A stretch of 64,000 nucleotides of DNA from Seminavis robusta (Eukaryota > Bacillariophyta > Bacillariophyceae > Naviculales > Naviculaceae). The translations under genes and the position numbers were made by a program. Location: assembly GCA_903772945.1 (NCBI GenBank), contig CAICTM010000082.1, positions 62,001-126,000 of the forward strand, in the 5' to 3' direction. Positions within the stretch are counted from its first letter, which is position 1. Every line of letters begins with the position of its first letter. The notes beneath the pieces were generated by a model, which was not told the DNA's origin, did no database searches, and worked only from the letters and a program-made list of their open reading frames with translations. Below are positions 52,936-64,000 of this stretch, piece by piece.

Positions 52936-54603
52936 CTAACTTTCCAGGACAGTAGGACATAACCTACCCAACTCAAACAGCACATCCAAACAGGCGTTGT
53001 CCTTGACTGCAGCTAAGGCGAAAGGATGGAGCCCTGTGACTGGGTCTGGCAATGACAGAGCACCAGGGTATTTTCCCACGAGTTCTAAGATCGTTCCCAA
53101 TTCCAAGTTTGCCTCGACTGCATAGTGCAGTGGTAGACGTCCATCCTTCCGAGATACCATGTGGGAAGATCTCTCTGATTGTTCCAAAAGCTTGCAAATA
53201 ATTTTGTTGTTGTTTGTGGCGGCTTGTTTGGCGGCCTCCCCAGAGAGCATTGCTCGCCAAGTACTTTGCCTGGGGGCTAGCAAAGCCAAGTGCAGAGGTA
53301 GCAACCCGTTGTCATCATATTGCGTAATTGCATCATTTTCGCTGCAGTATTCGCGTTGTGCAATGTTCAACATGTACCCAGGACACGGAAAGCAGATGGA
53401 TGACACCATGTGATGCAACGGCAGCCATCTTGTCTGTTTGTCGTCCATTGAATCCTCTTCTTTGGGATGACATAAATGCTCCATGGCAACCTTTAGAAAC
53501 TCTTCGAACGCACGTAGGTTATTGGCTTCTGTTGCGACCACTTCATCCTCGTCGCATAACAACAGATCAGACTGGCAGGCATTGGCAAACACATGAAGAG
53601 GAAATTCTCCCCCCAAATTGAGTCGCCACAGAGCTTTGGCTCCTCCATATTCGAGCAGGATTCCAAACTGTTTTGGGGAGACTGGTGAGCTCATGGCCCA
53701 GTGCATTGGATTTTCGAAATCATCAATGTCTTGCATGCACATTGCCTCCTCCATTAGCGAGGATGATGATGAGATTGTGGATTGTTGTTCCTCAGCAGCA
53801 TACTGTAGAATTCTCCTCAGATGTGGTACGGGGCATGATCTGCAGTTGGCCAAGTAATGAAGGGGTGTGACACCCAAGCTGTTTTGATTGGTCAACAACT
53901 CCAAGACAGTCGGAACTTGAATGGTTGCCCTGCTTCGTTCTAGTGTGATGCTTTCCAAGAGAACTGCAATCATTTGCATGTCAACATTTCGTGACAGCAA
54001 AATGTGGAGCGGTGTTTGATCTCCTTCATAGAGTAGTAAAATGGATCGTTCGAAGCAGTATTCTTGTTTTGGTTGTTCCCATTCATGGCGATTGTTGGCG
54101 CCATGGGATGCTCGGATCATATCCGTGGCCAGCTGCAGGATTTGCTGCTTTTCCGCCATGAAATGTCTAGAACTACTTTCGTCCACCTCGCTGTCATCTT
54201 CTTCTTCATTCAAAGCGTCGCAAATACGACAGAGTTCATGCAAGGCACCCCGTCGTTGCAAGAGTCCGTTGCTGGAATCGTCGTCATTGTCGTCATTCGA
54301 ATTGTCATCATCATTGTTGTTGTTGAGATGTATGTAGTCACAGCGGGAAAAGGACCCCACATAGACCAAATGAGGGTGTTCGGCTACCAGAGTTCGCGCT
54401 TTTTCCCATGAGTGCTGTACAGTAATTCCGATGCAATGTGATGAAGAATGAATCGAGAAATTGACCAAATATTAGTCAACTCGAATTGAATGCAAAGGGC
54501 ATCCGTCAAGGGACCAGCTTTCGGACTGGACCGTTCTTCCAACTCTAACAACAAGACGGAAACATACCTCTAGAATAGCCCTTAGCAGTCGAAAATCTGA
54601 CAT
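52936..54603 (-). CDS. Ankyrin-repeat protein
   Basis: A 36-nt first exon (54568-54603, MSDFRLLRAILE) joins by a 153-nt intron (GTATGT...ACAG) to 52936-54414, giving about 504 residues. The join yields RAILEHSWEKARTLVAEHPH, the usual N-terminal helix pair of diatom ankyrin proteins. Ankyrin units are visible as GDQTPLHILLSRNVDMQMIA, LGVTPLHYLANCRSCPVPHL, WLPLHHMVSS, NGLLPLHLALLAP, DGRLPLHYAVEANLELGTIL and TGLHPFALAAVKDNACLDVL. The interior has poly-Asn/Asp and poly-Ser/Glu stretches. There is no targeting signal or catalytic domain. Such proteins are a large expanded family in diatoms and are probably protein-binding; the partner is unknown. Confidence 0.8.
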
Positions 54604-54896
54604 GACTATGCTCAACAACCAAGAACAACATACAGCTGTTCCGCCATTGTGATGTCTCGTCGTCGAGGAGGTTGTTGGCTGATCGATTCACCGACAAGCC
54701 GACTAAGCTGGTGAGTCTGCCAAAAAGCCAGTCGAGATGTTAAAGCTCAAAGTCGCCTGGTCATTAAAACGTCAGTTCTTCGATCCTCACCAAACTTCAA
54801 CACCCTTCCGCACCCTCCATCACTTTCACTTTGATCATCGATTGCAAAGCTCAGACCACCTCCACATAAAAACGAATATGGATCGTCTGCTCTTTA

Positions 54897-57638
54897 ATGA
54901 GGGCATCGACGAGACTTTCACTGCTGCTGCTTGCTGCTCTCCAGCTGGGCTTAGAGGCATTTCCATCTTTGGTTCTTCCGACGAGGCAAGGAACTTTGAG
55001 TAGTATTATTGGTAAGGAACATCATCTCGCAGAGAAACCACACAACAGGAGTACCAAGAAGAGCTTGTTCTCCAAGAACTTCTCGCAGCTGGGCCAGCCG
55101 GGCGATATCACAGCTGATTCGTCCTCGTCATCATCGTCAGCATCCATAAAGAATCATTGGCGGAAACCCAAGCTACAAGTTTTGCAAGTGACAAGAAATG
55201 GTTTTCAAGATTCCACTATTTCTGGCAGAAACGATGAAACATCATCTATGCTACAGTATCAGTCTAATGGCAGCAGCCACGATGAGAACCGGATTACTTT
55301 CAAAACGCTAACCCTCCAAGAATACGAAGAAAAGGAAAAACAAGAAATGGAATGGATGATCGAGACCACATCCAAGGTGCTGGGACTAGATGTTCTCGGC
55401 GACCCCAGCCGTCTACAAGTTGTCAGCAATACTACTGCAGCAACCCTCATGTCCAAAGACCTCACGCGACGTGCTTACAAACTCATGAGAGCATGGGCCA
55501 AACGAGACAGTGATCAAGCCCCTCATGTCGTTGAACTCATCATGAAGAGGCTCATTTCAGAATTTGCCATGGGAAACCCAAACGTATACATTACCACCAA
55601 AACATACAATCTACTGTTGGACGCATGGAGCAATAGCTCCGACAAGGGAGCCCCAGAGCGATCCGAAACCATACTAGGCGAAATGGAAAATCAATGCGAC
55701 AATGGAAATGGAAAGGTCAGACCCAACGCTAGAAGCTACAATCATGTCATGTCATGCTACGCCAATCACTGGAAAGGACGCTGCCACTCCAAAGTTCGAG
55801 ACATATTTGATCGAATGATGAACAGAAATCATCAAGCAGAAGAAGCACACGAAGGCGATGACGATGACACTGATAGCACCACAATTTCAGACGTACAACC
55901 CAATCGAAAGTCCTACAATCTCTTGCTCTATGCGATTGCTTGCTCCAATTCTCTCGCTGATGCAGGGGAACAAGCAGAAGCCGTTCTTCGCATGATGCAA
56001 CGACAACACGCTGCTTCGGTATACGATGAAGAAAACACCTTGATGATGGTGGGGCCGGACGTTCATTCCTACAATCTCGTTCTCAGAGCCTGGTCCAAAA
56101 CGAGACGACAAGGTCGCGACGACACGGAACACTACTGGAAACAGAAAATGCAACAAATATTTCAAGAGCTTTTGGATGACAAAGACATTCTACCCAATAC
56201 AGACACATTCAATCACATGTTGGCAGCTCATCTCAAATCGGCAACACCCAACAGTCTGCAGCAGTTTGATGCGACACTCAAGCAAATGGAAGAAAGCTAC
56301 GCAGCCGGAAATGACTTGGCAAAACCAGATCGAGTTACTGTCAACACAGTGGTGGTGGCATATGCCAAGAGTGGCCTCAAGCATGGACTCGATAGGGCGC
56401 TGGTTATCTCGGACAGAATGGAAACGCAATACAACATTCAACCGGATACGTTTGGCAACAATATTCTCATCGATTGCTGGAATAAATGTGGCCGTACTGA
56501 TGCCGCTGAGTTTGCAATCAGCACTTTGGACAAGATGGAGCGAAACTATCGTGATGGGCAGCTAGAACAAAAGCCTGATACCGTTACGTTTTGCACTGTC
56601 ATTGATTGCATTGCCAAATCAGGAGACGACGAGTCGGGCGAAAAGGCCGACATGGTATTGGAACGAATGAGAGACTTGCACAAGACTTGTGGTGGGGACC
56701 CAGCCAACAATTCAGTCTACAACTCTGCGATCAATGCCTGGGCGGCATCTGACAAGAGCCGACAGGCCATGAATCGGGCATTGGAATTATTGGCAGAGAT
56801 GGAGAAGATGCATTCGGTCGACGAGTTTGTTCCTGCCCCTACCACGGTATCATACAATTCTGTCATGAAGGTACTCGGTCGTGGGGGCAACAAGGGAGCC
56901 CGTCTTTGCGCAGAGATACTTGCAAAACTGGAGCAAAACGAATTGGAAGAAACGTCGGATGTGATAGCGGATGCATTCACGTACACAGCTTGCATCACGG
57001 CGTTTGCGAGATCGGACCTTCGGGACAAGGCAGAGAGAGCATACATGGTATTGCAACGAATGCTTGCCGCATACGAAGCAGGCAACCAACGCGCCCGTCC
57101 TAACATTCGACCTTTCAACTCTGCTTTGAGTAAGTGGTTGTGTTGTGTTGTGTTGCCCACTGGCCAAGTTTCATACCGTACACCCTCATTGGCCAATGTT
57201 GTGCTTTGATCACCTCGTTTTCTAGACGCTTGCGCTCATGTGGATCCTGAAGGTGAACAAGCTTGCAATGCGTTTGTCATCATGGTGGCGATCCTCAATC
57301 TGCTCAGTCTTAAAAAGGTCAAAGGGGTCGAGCCAAATCACACTACCTATGGTATGGTGCTGAGAGCCGTTTCGATCCTCCTTCCGCACAAGGACTCTAG
57401 GAGGAAAGATCTAGTTGAAAGGGTGTTTCGAAAGGCCTCCAAAGAAGGTCAAGTTGGACACCTTGTCTTGAATCAAATGAAGTTTGCGGCAAGCTCTGAA
57501 GTATATCAATCTCTTCTAGGATGCGACAAAAACCATAAACTGTCCGTCAAGGATCTCCCAGCATCTTGGACTGCCAATGTTCATGAAGAATCAAAAACTC
57601 GACAACGAAAGAATCCAATCGACGACAACACCTCATGA
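54897..57638 (+). CDS. PPR protein, probably plastid-targeted
   Basis: Exons 54897-57129 and 57226-57638 (96-nt phase-1 intron) give about 881 residues. Residues 1-25 are a signal peptide (RLSLLLLAALQLGLEAFPSL) with an EAF cleavage site like plastid preproteins. After a Ser-rich low-complexity stretch, P-class pentatricopeptide repeats run from about residue 190 to 830, recognisable by repeated TYNLLLDAWS, SYNHVMSCYA, SYNLLLYAIA, SYNLVLRAWS, TFNHMLAAHL, TVNTVVVAYA, TFCTVIDCIA, VYNSAINAWA and PFNSALNACA (the last restored by splicing). There is no DYW or SMR domain. PPR proteins bind organellar RNA to stabilise, process or edit it; the target is not predictable here. The start ATG lies just after an out-of-frame ATG in the leader. 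Confidence 0.88.
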
Positions 57639-57959
57639 GAATGGTGAAACTGCAATACTGGCGCCCACGACACCTTTGTACGAGACCAGGGACCATTTGC
57701 GGTGCCTGTCTGCTACTCGCCGAATCAGCATTGTATGGCATCTTGTGACTCGATACGGGTGCATTTTGCAAGCACGGAGATTGTAAGGTGACTGATGAGA
57801 CAACTCCCTGGAAGACTGAACAAAGCAAGTATCTTGCCACCTGTGGCGTGCGTCGCTCACTTGGTGGCGTCATCTCGAAACAGAGAGGAGTAGTAAAAAA
57901 ACACTCAGAAAGACACCAAGAAGAATGGACGAGTATAGACAGTCTCTAGAGAACAGATT
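57639..57959. other. Convergent 3' flanks
   Basis: Between PPR and SUN genes; only 3' UTR sequence is expected, and I see no other feature. Confidence 0.5.
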
Positions 57960-60502
57960 CTAAACATTATCGTCTCGGTACTCAGTTCCGTGAACCCTAA
58001 ACCGATATAGGCAACCATAATGGCTGTTCCCTCCTCCCCAGGTTGAATCAATTGCTAAAGCAATAGACCTCAGTTTAGGCACATCCTGCCGAGTGAGCTT
58101 TCTACGCACTTCGAATTCAGCCAGTGGAGCTTCATCTAATAGGAATCCAACAAGATAAAGCTACAGTCAGATACAAAACAAGCGGCAAGAACAAGACGCC
58201 AAATGATTCACTCACCGATTCTGTACTCGAAGCGTCCAAGTTCGTAGGACCCTCTCTTGCCGATGGAGTCTTCGTATCCTACTACCCTGAAACTGCGAAT
58301 TGCACTGTCCATTCGATCAGAGATTTCCTTCGCAGGGTGCTCAATATAAATAGTATCGACATAAATTGGCTTTGCAAAGCGGACAGCCAAAGTCGCAACT
58401 GTGCCTCGCGAGAAGTCTTGGGCTGATTTCTGTTTTCTTCTCTTCTTTGCAGTAGCTTCTTCGCTGTGAAATGACCAGCACTGACCGAGGGCGTCCTGCG
58501 GAACGGTGGGTGTCAACGCAGCTTCTGCTTCGTATCCATAGAATCGTAAACCAAGCTTCGCCATGACACGATTGAGATAAGGAAGATTTCTCCGTAGTGA
58601 CGGAGACGTGGACCGCGGCCCTTCTCGAATCACGGAAGCGCCATTGTGTATTGCAGCGTAGTCAATCATACCTGTTTGGTCGGCTATATCCATTTCCAGT
58701 TTCTCCTGAATCACCTGCAATATGGCTTCTTCGGGCAGCGAATTCCCACTGTTGATTCTGCGCGTTTTCACGCTCTTCTTCGGTCTTTCTTGCTTTTCTA
58801 TCAGCTTGCCCAATTCTTCGGTGCTGAATCCAGATAAAACATCTTCCCAGTTCGTCTCTTTCTCTATTTCTGACCTGATCCATTCTCGGACTTGGTCTGC
58901 CATGTCTGCATCCTTCAGGATATCGCCCGATGACTCCTCCACCAACTTGCGCAGGTCTTCTTCCCAAGCGTCCAACTGTTCTTGGTCTACAAGCGATAAT
59001 ACCACAGCCGCCTCCTCTTCGTCCTCTGCCACAACGGGAACCTCTTCCTCCTCGTCAATCTCTTCGTCATCATCTTCCTCTTCGTCTCCTTCCTTCTCAT
59101 CATCGTCGTCCTCCTCCTCATCTTCTTCCTCAAAGTCAGCACCACAATCTTCCGGGATTTCCGCAATGTCCCAAAGATCCAAAGACGATAGATCCAGGAG
59201 TTTGTTCTTGTCGTTCTCGCCCAAGAGATCCATTATTTCTGCCACTGCGTCGTCCCGTTTATCAGTTTCGTCGTCGTTGTCTAGATCTTTCAAGAGCTCC
59301 TCAATACGAGAGAGCTTGTCATGAACTTTGGACACTGGTTCGTAATGTTCCTGAACCTGTTCGTTGATGGCATCTAGGTCCTTGCGGGTGGTTTCTTCAT
59401 CTCGTTCCATTCCCTTAATTTCTCGTTCCATTGCCTTTTGAACTTCCTGTAGATCTTGTAGCATCTTTTGTTTCTTTTGCTGCCGCCTATGTTCTAATTG
59501 TTTGATTTCTGCCACTCGTGTTCGGTTGGGTACGGTTCGAGTGGGTGGATCTAGCACTTTGAGATTGTAGAGATTGCTTTTGTACAAGTGCAGGACTCGA
59601 TCCGATATACTGGGTAGAGTGGGCAAGGCACTCCCAGCCACATTGCTCAGCACGACGTGGAGAAAGAGAAATCCTAGGAACCAAGCAAAGGAAGAGGAGA
59701 GAATGGCGGGAAGTTTTTCAGGTTGGGCAGCCACTGGAGGTCGAAGTGCCTGTGGTTGAGCGACTGGAGCAGTAACGGGCCCATTGGGAAGAACTGCCGT
59801 GAGGGTTGCCTGATTATTTGGAGGTGGTTGGCTAGTAGGAAATGCAAAGGAGGTTTGATGGGTGCCTGTGGGTGTCTGAGCTGCAGCTGTGGCAGTCGGA
59901 GTCGCATCGTTAAAGACGAGTTTTCGGGTGGGCAATCGAATCTCATTGTTGTTTTCGGCGGAGGATGGATCAAGAGAATTAGTTTCTGTCTTTGCAAATT
60001 TTCCCGGCGTCTGTTGGGATTTCAATCTAAGATTTGGCCCCGGTGGTGGCTTTTGAGCGGCACTCTGTGTTGGAGCAGTTTTGCTGGAAACAACGGCAGC
60101 GACGGCAGCATTGCTGGTATCAGTGCTACCGGTAGCTGGCATTTTGGCCACGGCAGATGCAGCTTCTCCTTGGCTGCTATTAATAGTCTGTTCTTCCATA
60201 ACTTGATCACCTCCATTCTTGCTGGCTGCCTTGGCATCGCTAGAATTACTGCTGGGTTCTGGACTAGCCAGTCTCGTCCTTTTCCTCTTGGGAGGTTGCG
60301 AAGCTTGATCATCTGGATCTGCTGCTGCTTCATTGTTGTTGCTCTCTTCCTGATCGATCTGTCGCTTCTTGCTCCTCTTGCTGGATCTAGTAGACCTCCC
60401 CGATCGAGTGGATCCATTGTCGTCCTCAGCGCCGCCACTGGTATTGGCATTACTCATTGGGGTATCTTCGTCGCCACCATTCTTACTCTTTGCACCATCC
60501 AT
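57960..60502 (-). CDS. SUN-domain inner nuclear membrane protein
   Basis: Exons 58216-60502 and 57960-58135 (80-nt phase-1 intron) give about 820 residues. The N-terminal 260 residues are Ser/Pro/Ala-rich with two basic clusters (SKRSKKRQ, PPKRKRTR) that can act as nuclear localisation signals. One membrane helix spans about 266-290 (ILSSSFAWFLGFLFLHVVLS). A lumenal coiled coil follows (about 325-410), then a long poly-acidic run (about 465-510). The SUN domain occupies about 640-820: DYAAIHNGASVIREGPRSTS, LGQCWSFHS, GTVATLAVRFAKPIYVDTIY, IEHP and, from the second exon, STWGGGNSHYGCLYRFRVHG. SUN proteins bridge the nuclear envelope with KASH partners and position the nucleus or meiotic telomeres. 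The spliced end completes the fold well. Confidence 0.92.
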
Positions 60503-61110
60503 GACAGCTCATTCGGTAGCAGCTCAGAGCTGCTTCTCTCACAACCTACTAGCTAGTAGCTAATAGCTAATCAAACCCTCTGCTCTCAAAGGCAATGCAA
60601 TGCCACAACAACCACAGCCACTCCTTCAGCGGCTTCGACACGGTCAGCTCAAACTATAACGGTCCTCACAATAATAAGCTGCCGAGGCCATGGCCAAAAG
60701 TCCATATCTTTCGTTTGGCGACGTCGGGTCTGTGCGCCTGTCCATTATTAGCCTGCTAAGCCGTATCAACACACATCTCCCAAAGAAAGCCAAAGAAGAT
60801 GACGTGTTCTCATGAGTCAGGGCTGTACTTCCAGAACATTCCGCGGCAATGCCGCACATGATGCAACCATGCAACTGACGAATTCAAGGTCATGCATAGA
60901 CATCGACAGTGATGTTACCACAGAAACAACTCCACTGAGTGAGTATACTGTTGGAATAAGTCTGACGCAGCTGCTGCTTCCCCTTTGAACAACTTGAAGG
61001 GAGACAAAAGCTTCAAAGGCACATTCTCCTCAAAGCGGTGGCCTCGACGAAATAATTATATATCGGTGGACAATCTTCATTTTCTCATCATCATTAGTAT
61101 TATTCCAACG
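60503..61110. promoter_or_regulatory. Divergent intergenic region, SUN / permease
   Basis: 608 nt with both promoters. No supported ORF; a short CTAGCTAGTAGCTAATAGCTAA run lies just upstream of the SUN start. Confidence 0.45.
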
Positions 61111-62913
61111 ATGACATCCACCAAGTACATCAACAATTCCATCTCCCTATCGGTTGCCGTTGGCCTGTTAGCACTGGGCACTCAGAAGGAAGTATCGGCT
61201 CTCCTGGTCACTCCGACTTTGCACAGTCAGCAAGCTCGTCGTCATCGTGGCGAAAGCAACAGCTATCAGAGAGCACAAACTCAATTAATGGTATCTCAGA
61301 CAACAGACGAAGTCACTGGAAGCCGACTATTTGAGGAACAAGAGCAGGCACTTACAAGTAGTGAGATTGGTACCATAGCGGGAGAAGAGGAGACGCGGGG
61401 CATGCCCGACCTCTTGGCAGACCTTCAGGAAACCATCGGTAAAGTCGACGATGATCGGATCATTTATCCGGAACTGCAAACAGGCGAAGTCCCTCGGCTC
61501 TACAGTTCCCTCTCCTACGAACGAACAGAAGAAGGAAAAGTTGTCAAGGCCGTACACGCGGAAGGTTCCGTTATGGGAGCTGCTGCGCTAGTTGCAGGAA
61601 CCACCATTGGAGCTGGAGTGTTGGCTCTGCCCACTGCAACCGCTGCGGCTGGATTCGTACCTTCCACGTTTGCTCTGGGAATCGCCTGGCTTTACATGAC
61701 AATTAGCGGCCTGCTCATTGCGGAACTCACATTGAACCGCATTGGATCCTCGGGACGTCCCGGTCTGGGGCTGCTCGAGTTGTACGAGAATTCGTTGGGA
61801 AAGAATGTGGGGAGAATTGGAAGCGCAGCGTACTTCTTTCTTCATTATGCCATTATGGTGGCATATGTGGCACAAGGTGGCAGCAACATTGCTGGATACA
61901 TGGAATCATTGGGACTGGGAGATCTGGCATCGTCCGTTCCGGGCTTTGGCCAACTAGCGTTCGCAGGGACATGCGGTGCAATCCTTTACGCCGTTAATTC
62001 AGCAACCGTGGAAAAGATCAACAACACCCTGGTATTTGGAGTCGTTGCCAGCTTTCTGGCTATTGTGGGCATTGGCTCTTCTACTGCCGACTTTGGAGCA
62101 CTCATTGACCCTGCTTTTCAGCACCCAGAGGAAGTAGTAAACTGCTTCCCGATTCTTTTCCTGTCTTTGGTGTATCAGAATGTTGTCCCGACGGTGGTCT
62201 CTCAGTTGGAAGGGGACAGAAACAAAATCACCACTTCGGTGATTGCCGGAACGACAGTCCCCTTCATCATGTTTCTCATGTTCAATGGAGTGGTGTTGGG
62301 CAACGCACTCAGTACAGGTGTGGACCTCACCTCGGGAGTCAATCCGGTTTCTCTGCTCCAGTCTAATGGTGATGGCAGTGTGGTTGGAGACCTCGTTTCC
62401 GGATTCAGCATGCTTGCGGTCATCACAAGCATGATTGGGTTCACGTACGGTCTGCTCGATGCATGGACAGATGTTTTCAATATCCCCACCGAGGGCAAGG
62501 AGTTCGAAAGGTGGAAGGCGCCCTTGTTTGGGTTGGTCTTCGTACCGCCTGTTGCGCTTTCCGTTGCCAACCCTGACATCTTCTACGACGCGCTCGATTA
62601 TGCTGGGGCCTTTGGAGTGAGCACACTATTCCTCTTGCTGCCGCCGTTCATGGTGTGGCAGGAACGCTATGGCAAGGAAAAGGCCCCGCTAGCAACAAAG
62701 CCAATGGGTAAGTGACAGAGCTAGTGGCGAGTGATAAACCTGTTGCGGTCAACTTGTGTTCTGACGGACGACGCTTCTTTTGTACACACAGTTCCGTTTG
62801 GAAAAATCCCGCTTGCTTCCATGTACAAAGCAGCTGGGACACTGATTCTCGAGCAGGGAGCAGAGAAGCTTGGAGTTTTTGAATACTTGTCGCAGCACTT
62901 GCCGTCTTTTTAA
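61111..62913 (+). CDS. Tryptophan/tyrosine permease-family amino acid transporter
   Basis: Exons 61111-62707 and 62792-62913 (84-nt phase-1 intron) give about 572 residues. The start is the first ATG in frame. Residues 1-35 are a signal peptide ending EVSALLVTP, a plastid-like cleavage site with Leu instead of Phe. A hydrophilic segment (to about 150) precedes the core, which opens with GAAALVAGTTIGAGVLALP, the substrate-loop signature of the aromatic amino acid permease family (HAAAP), followed by about ten more membrane helices (for example VVNCFPILFLSLVYQNVVPT). The short second exon adds a polar tail. Bacterial members import Trp or Tyr by proton symport; in algae the likely site is the plastid envelope, moving aromatic amino acids made by the shikimate pathway. 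The location is inferred. Confidence 0.85.
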
Positions 62914-63422
62914 GTTTCTGTCAACTGCGCTTTGCGGCACCAATAGAATCCTTGTACAGCCCAAAATCTTTTGTACATACACTCGCATACACTACACTTT
63001 AATGATTGATCATAGACAGAAAAGGCCAGCTAGATATTGTGTGTAGAGCAATGCGATTGAATCATTCAACTCTCCTTTCAAAGTTGTCTTTTACAATGTT
63101 TGACTGAGCATTGATAGAATCGAATCATCAAATCGTTTCATCTGCAGTTTGCTGTTCTCCGAATGTGTTGCAAGAAGGCTACATCTGCGCGAACAAGAAG
63201 CTAGCTAGCAGCTAGCTTAGCTGGGACTCGCAGTGCCAACTTCGGCAGCAAGCTAATCTGCCTTGGAAAGCAGGGCAATTGTTTAGTTGGAAGGTATTCT
63301 ACTGGTGGAACTAGAGAACTTCGCTACCTTACAGTAGTTCTACAGAGGCAGGCTATTTGCCAGCAATCCATCGAAAAGTTTATGTCTACAAACCCTACTG
63401 GTACTGTGAAACTGGGTCAATC
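62914..63422. other. Convergent intergenic region
   Basis: 3' flanks of the permease and RRP8 genes; one AGCTAGCTAGCAGCTAGCTTAG run near 63199. Nothing else is seen. Confidence 0.5.
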
Positions 63423-64000
63423 CTACCTTCTCTTGTAGATGCATGGTTTGATTTGGACATTCACTTTCTGATCTGGTTTGTTGCCATTCTTCTTGAGTTC
63501 CATCAGGACAAACATTTTGTTGGATCTATCAATCTTCTGGCACTTGAATCCAAGTTGGTCGAGCTGTTCAACAAAGAGGTTTAGAGGATCATCGTCAGAA
63601 TTGCTGTTGTTGTAGTAGTTGTCCTTTCTATTGCTTGTCTTAGTGTCCTGCTTGCTCTTCTTCCCAGGTGCATGAGTCGTTTCAAACCGCGACCGGACCT
63701 CCGCAATTTTGACCTTGCCATCCACCTTCAGGACTCTATGTGCCTCAATCAAGAAGTCTGTGGCATTGGTACCCATGAGTGCCAAGCAAAAGATTGCAAC
63801 ATCAACAGACTTGTCCTTGAGTGGGACATTGGCCATGTCACAAGCTGTGACCAGATCTGACTTGGCCACCAAATCAAAAGAATGTACCTGAAAAGGGCAA
63901 GTGCTGGTTTTGTCACTTTTGACCTCAATGAGGCGTCTGGCCAGCTCAGCATCTCCACACCCAAAGTCGGCCACCACCGTTGTTTGATCCTTTGATGATG
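63423..64000 (-). CDS. RRP8: RRP8-type rRNA adenine N1-methyltransferase (5' part outside window)
   Basis: The frame is open to the window edge, so only the C-terminal 192 residues are seen. The SAM-binding motif I is VVADFGCGDAELAR, followed by VHSFDLVA (motif II), CDMANVPLKDKSVDVAIFCL (motif IV) and LMGTNATDFLIEAHRVLK, then VKIAEVRSRF and the typical end GFKCQKIDRSNKMFVLMELK. RRP8 (human nucleomethylin) places m1A on large-subunit rRNA (A645 in yeast 25S) in the nucleolus. A Lys/Asn/Asp-rich loop of about 30 residues is inserted before the last strand pair. The gene runs convergent to the permease. Confidence 0.9.
   Translation of the reverse strand, partial: SSKDQTTVVADFGCGDAELARRLIEVKSDKTSTCPFQVHSFDLVAKSDLVTACDMANVPLKDKSVDVAIFCLALMGTNATDFLIEAHRVLKVDGKVKIAEVRSRFETTHAPGKKSKQDTKTSNRKDNYYNNSNSDDDPLNLFVEQLDQLGFKCQKIDRSNKMFVLMELKKNGNKPDQKVNVQIKPCIYKRR

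Noticed and set aside
52936-52975. A very short intron linking the ankyrin gene to the next ORF
   Set aside because: The only GT-AG pair would be about 28 nt, below the 63-nt minimum seen here, and the ankyrin protein has a natural end.
58722-59324. 200-codon Ser-rich plus-strand ORF
   Set aside because: Antisense of the acidic stretch and coiled coil of the SUN protein; poly-Ser arises from the GAA/GAG repeats.

Overview
The window looks like nuclear DNA of a diatom, probably pennate, or of a close photosynthetic stramenopile. The evidence is as follows. Genes are dense and lie on both strands, and introns are small (63-153 nt) and GT-AG. Several presequences pair a signal peptide with an AF/AL-type cleavage motif, as expected for a secondary plastid: the DnaJ at 36.2 kb, ribose-5-phosphate isomerase at 47.0 kb, the PPR protein at 54.9 kb, and possibly MYG1 and an aromatic amino acid permease. 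Gene families are typical of algae: a DEX1-like FG-GAP protein, PPR and ankyrin proteins, and beta-grasp-like orphans. Intergenic DNA is rich in TACCGGTA-type palindromes and CTAG/AGCT runs. No rRNA, CRISPR array, bacterial operon or intact transposon was seen. tRNAs could not be excluded by eye.

Layout. 1.4-2.1 kb (-): small lumen-type protein with a twin-arginine presequence. 3.7-5.7 kb (+): two-exon protein of unknown function. 6.1-10.0 kb (-): ten-exon WDR24-like GATOR2 subunit. 10.5-11.5 kb (+): GtrA-like membrane protein. 11.8-13.9 kb (-): kinesin-light-chain-type TPR protein. 16.1-20.2 kb (+): four-exon [FeFe]-hydrogenase fused to a complete cytochrome P450 reductase-type flavoprotein, the most striking gene here. 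20.9-22.1 kb (+): macro-domain-like protein. 22.8-25.9 kb (+): RecQ helicase, followed by the wreck of a tandem second copy. 26.5-27.8 kb (-) and 28.0-31.2 kb (+): divergent MYG1 and WDR75/UTP17. 31.4-32.4 kb (-): CRAL-TRIO protein. 33.9-34.7 kb (+): coiled-coil protein. 36.2-37.6 kb (+): plastid DnaJ. 37.9-38.6 kb: a hairpin element and a G-rich repeat field. 38.8-40.3 kb (+): a small ORF and a FAIM1-like/UIM/two-TM protein. 42.0-45.9 kb (+): DEX1-like protein. 46.1-47.0 kb (-): RPI. 47.4-49.4 kb (+): PUS1-like pseudouridine synthase. 49.5-50.4 kb (-): TM/coiled-coil protein. 50.8-51.1 kb: displaced DEX1 fragment. 51.7-52.3 kb (+): membrin-type Qb-SNARE. 52.9-54.6 kb (-): ankyrin protein. 54.9-57.6 kb (+): PPR protein. 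58.0-60.5 kb (-): SUN-domain protein. 61.1-62.9 kb (+): aromatic amino acid permease. 63.4 kb to the edge (-): RRP8 methyltransferase, cut by the window end.

The genes are mostly unrelated housekeeping functions: ribosome biogenesis (WDR75, RRP8), TOR signalling (WDR24), secretory traffic (membrin), nuclear envelope (SUN), RNA modification (PUS1) and plastid metabolism (RPI, DnaJ, PPR). I see no operon-like functional cluster. I inferred 28 introns by hand. Each restores a reading frame, and most restore a recognisable family motif. The hydrogenase-reductase fusion would join NAD(P)H oxidation directly to H2 chemistry in one polypeptide. That is the candidate new system, and it stands alone here, with no HydE/F/G maturase genes in view.
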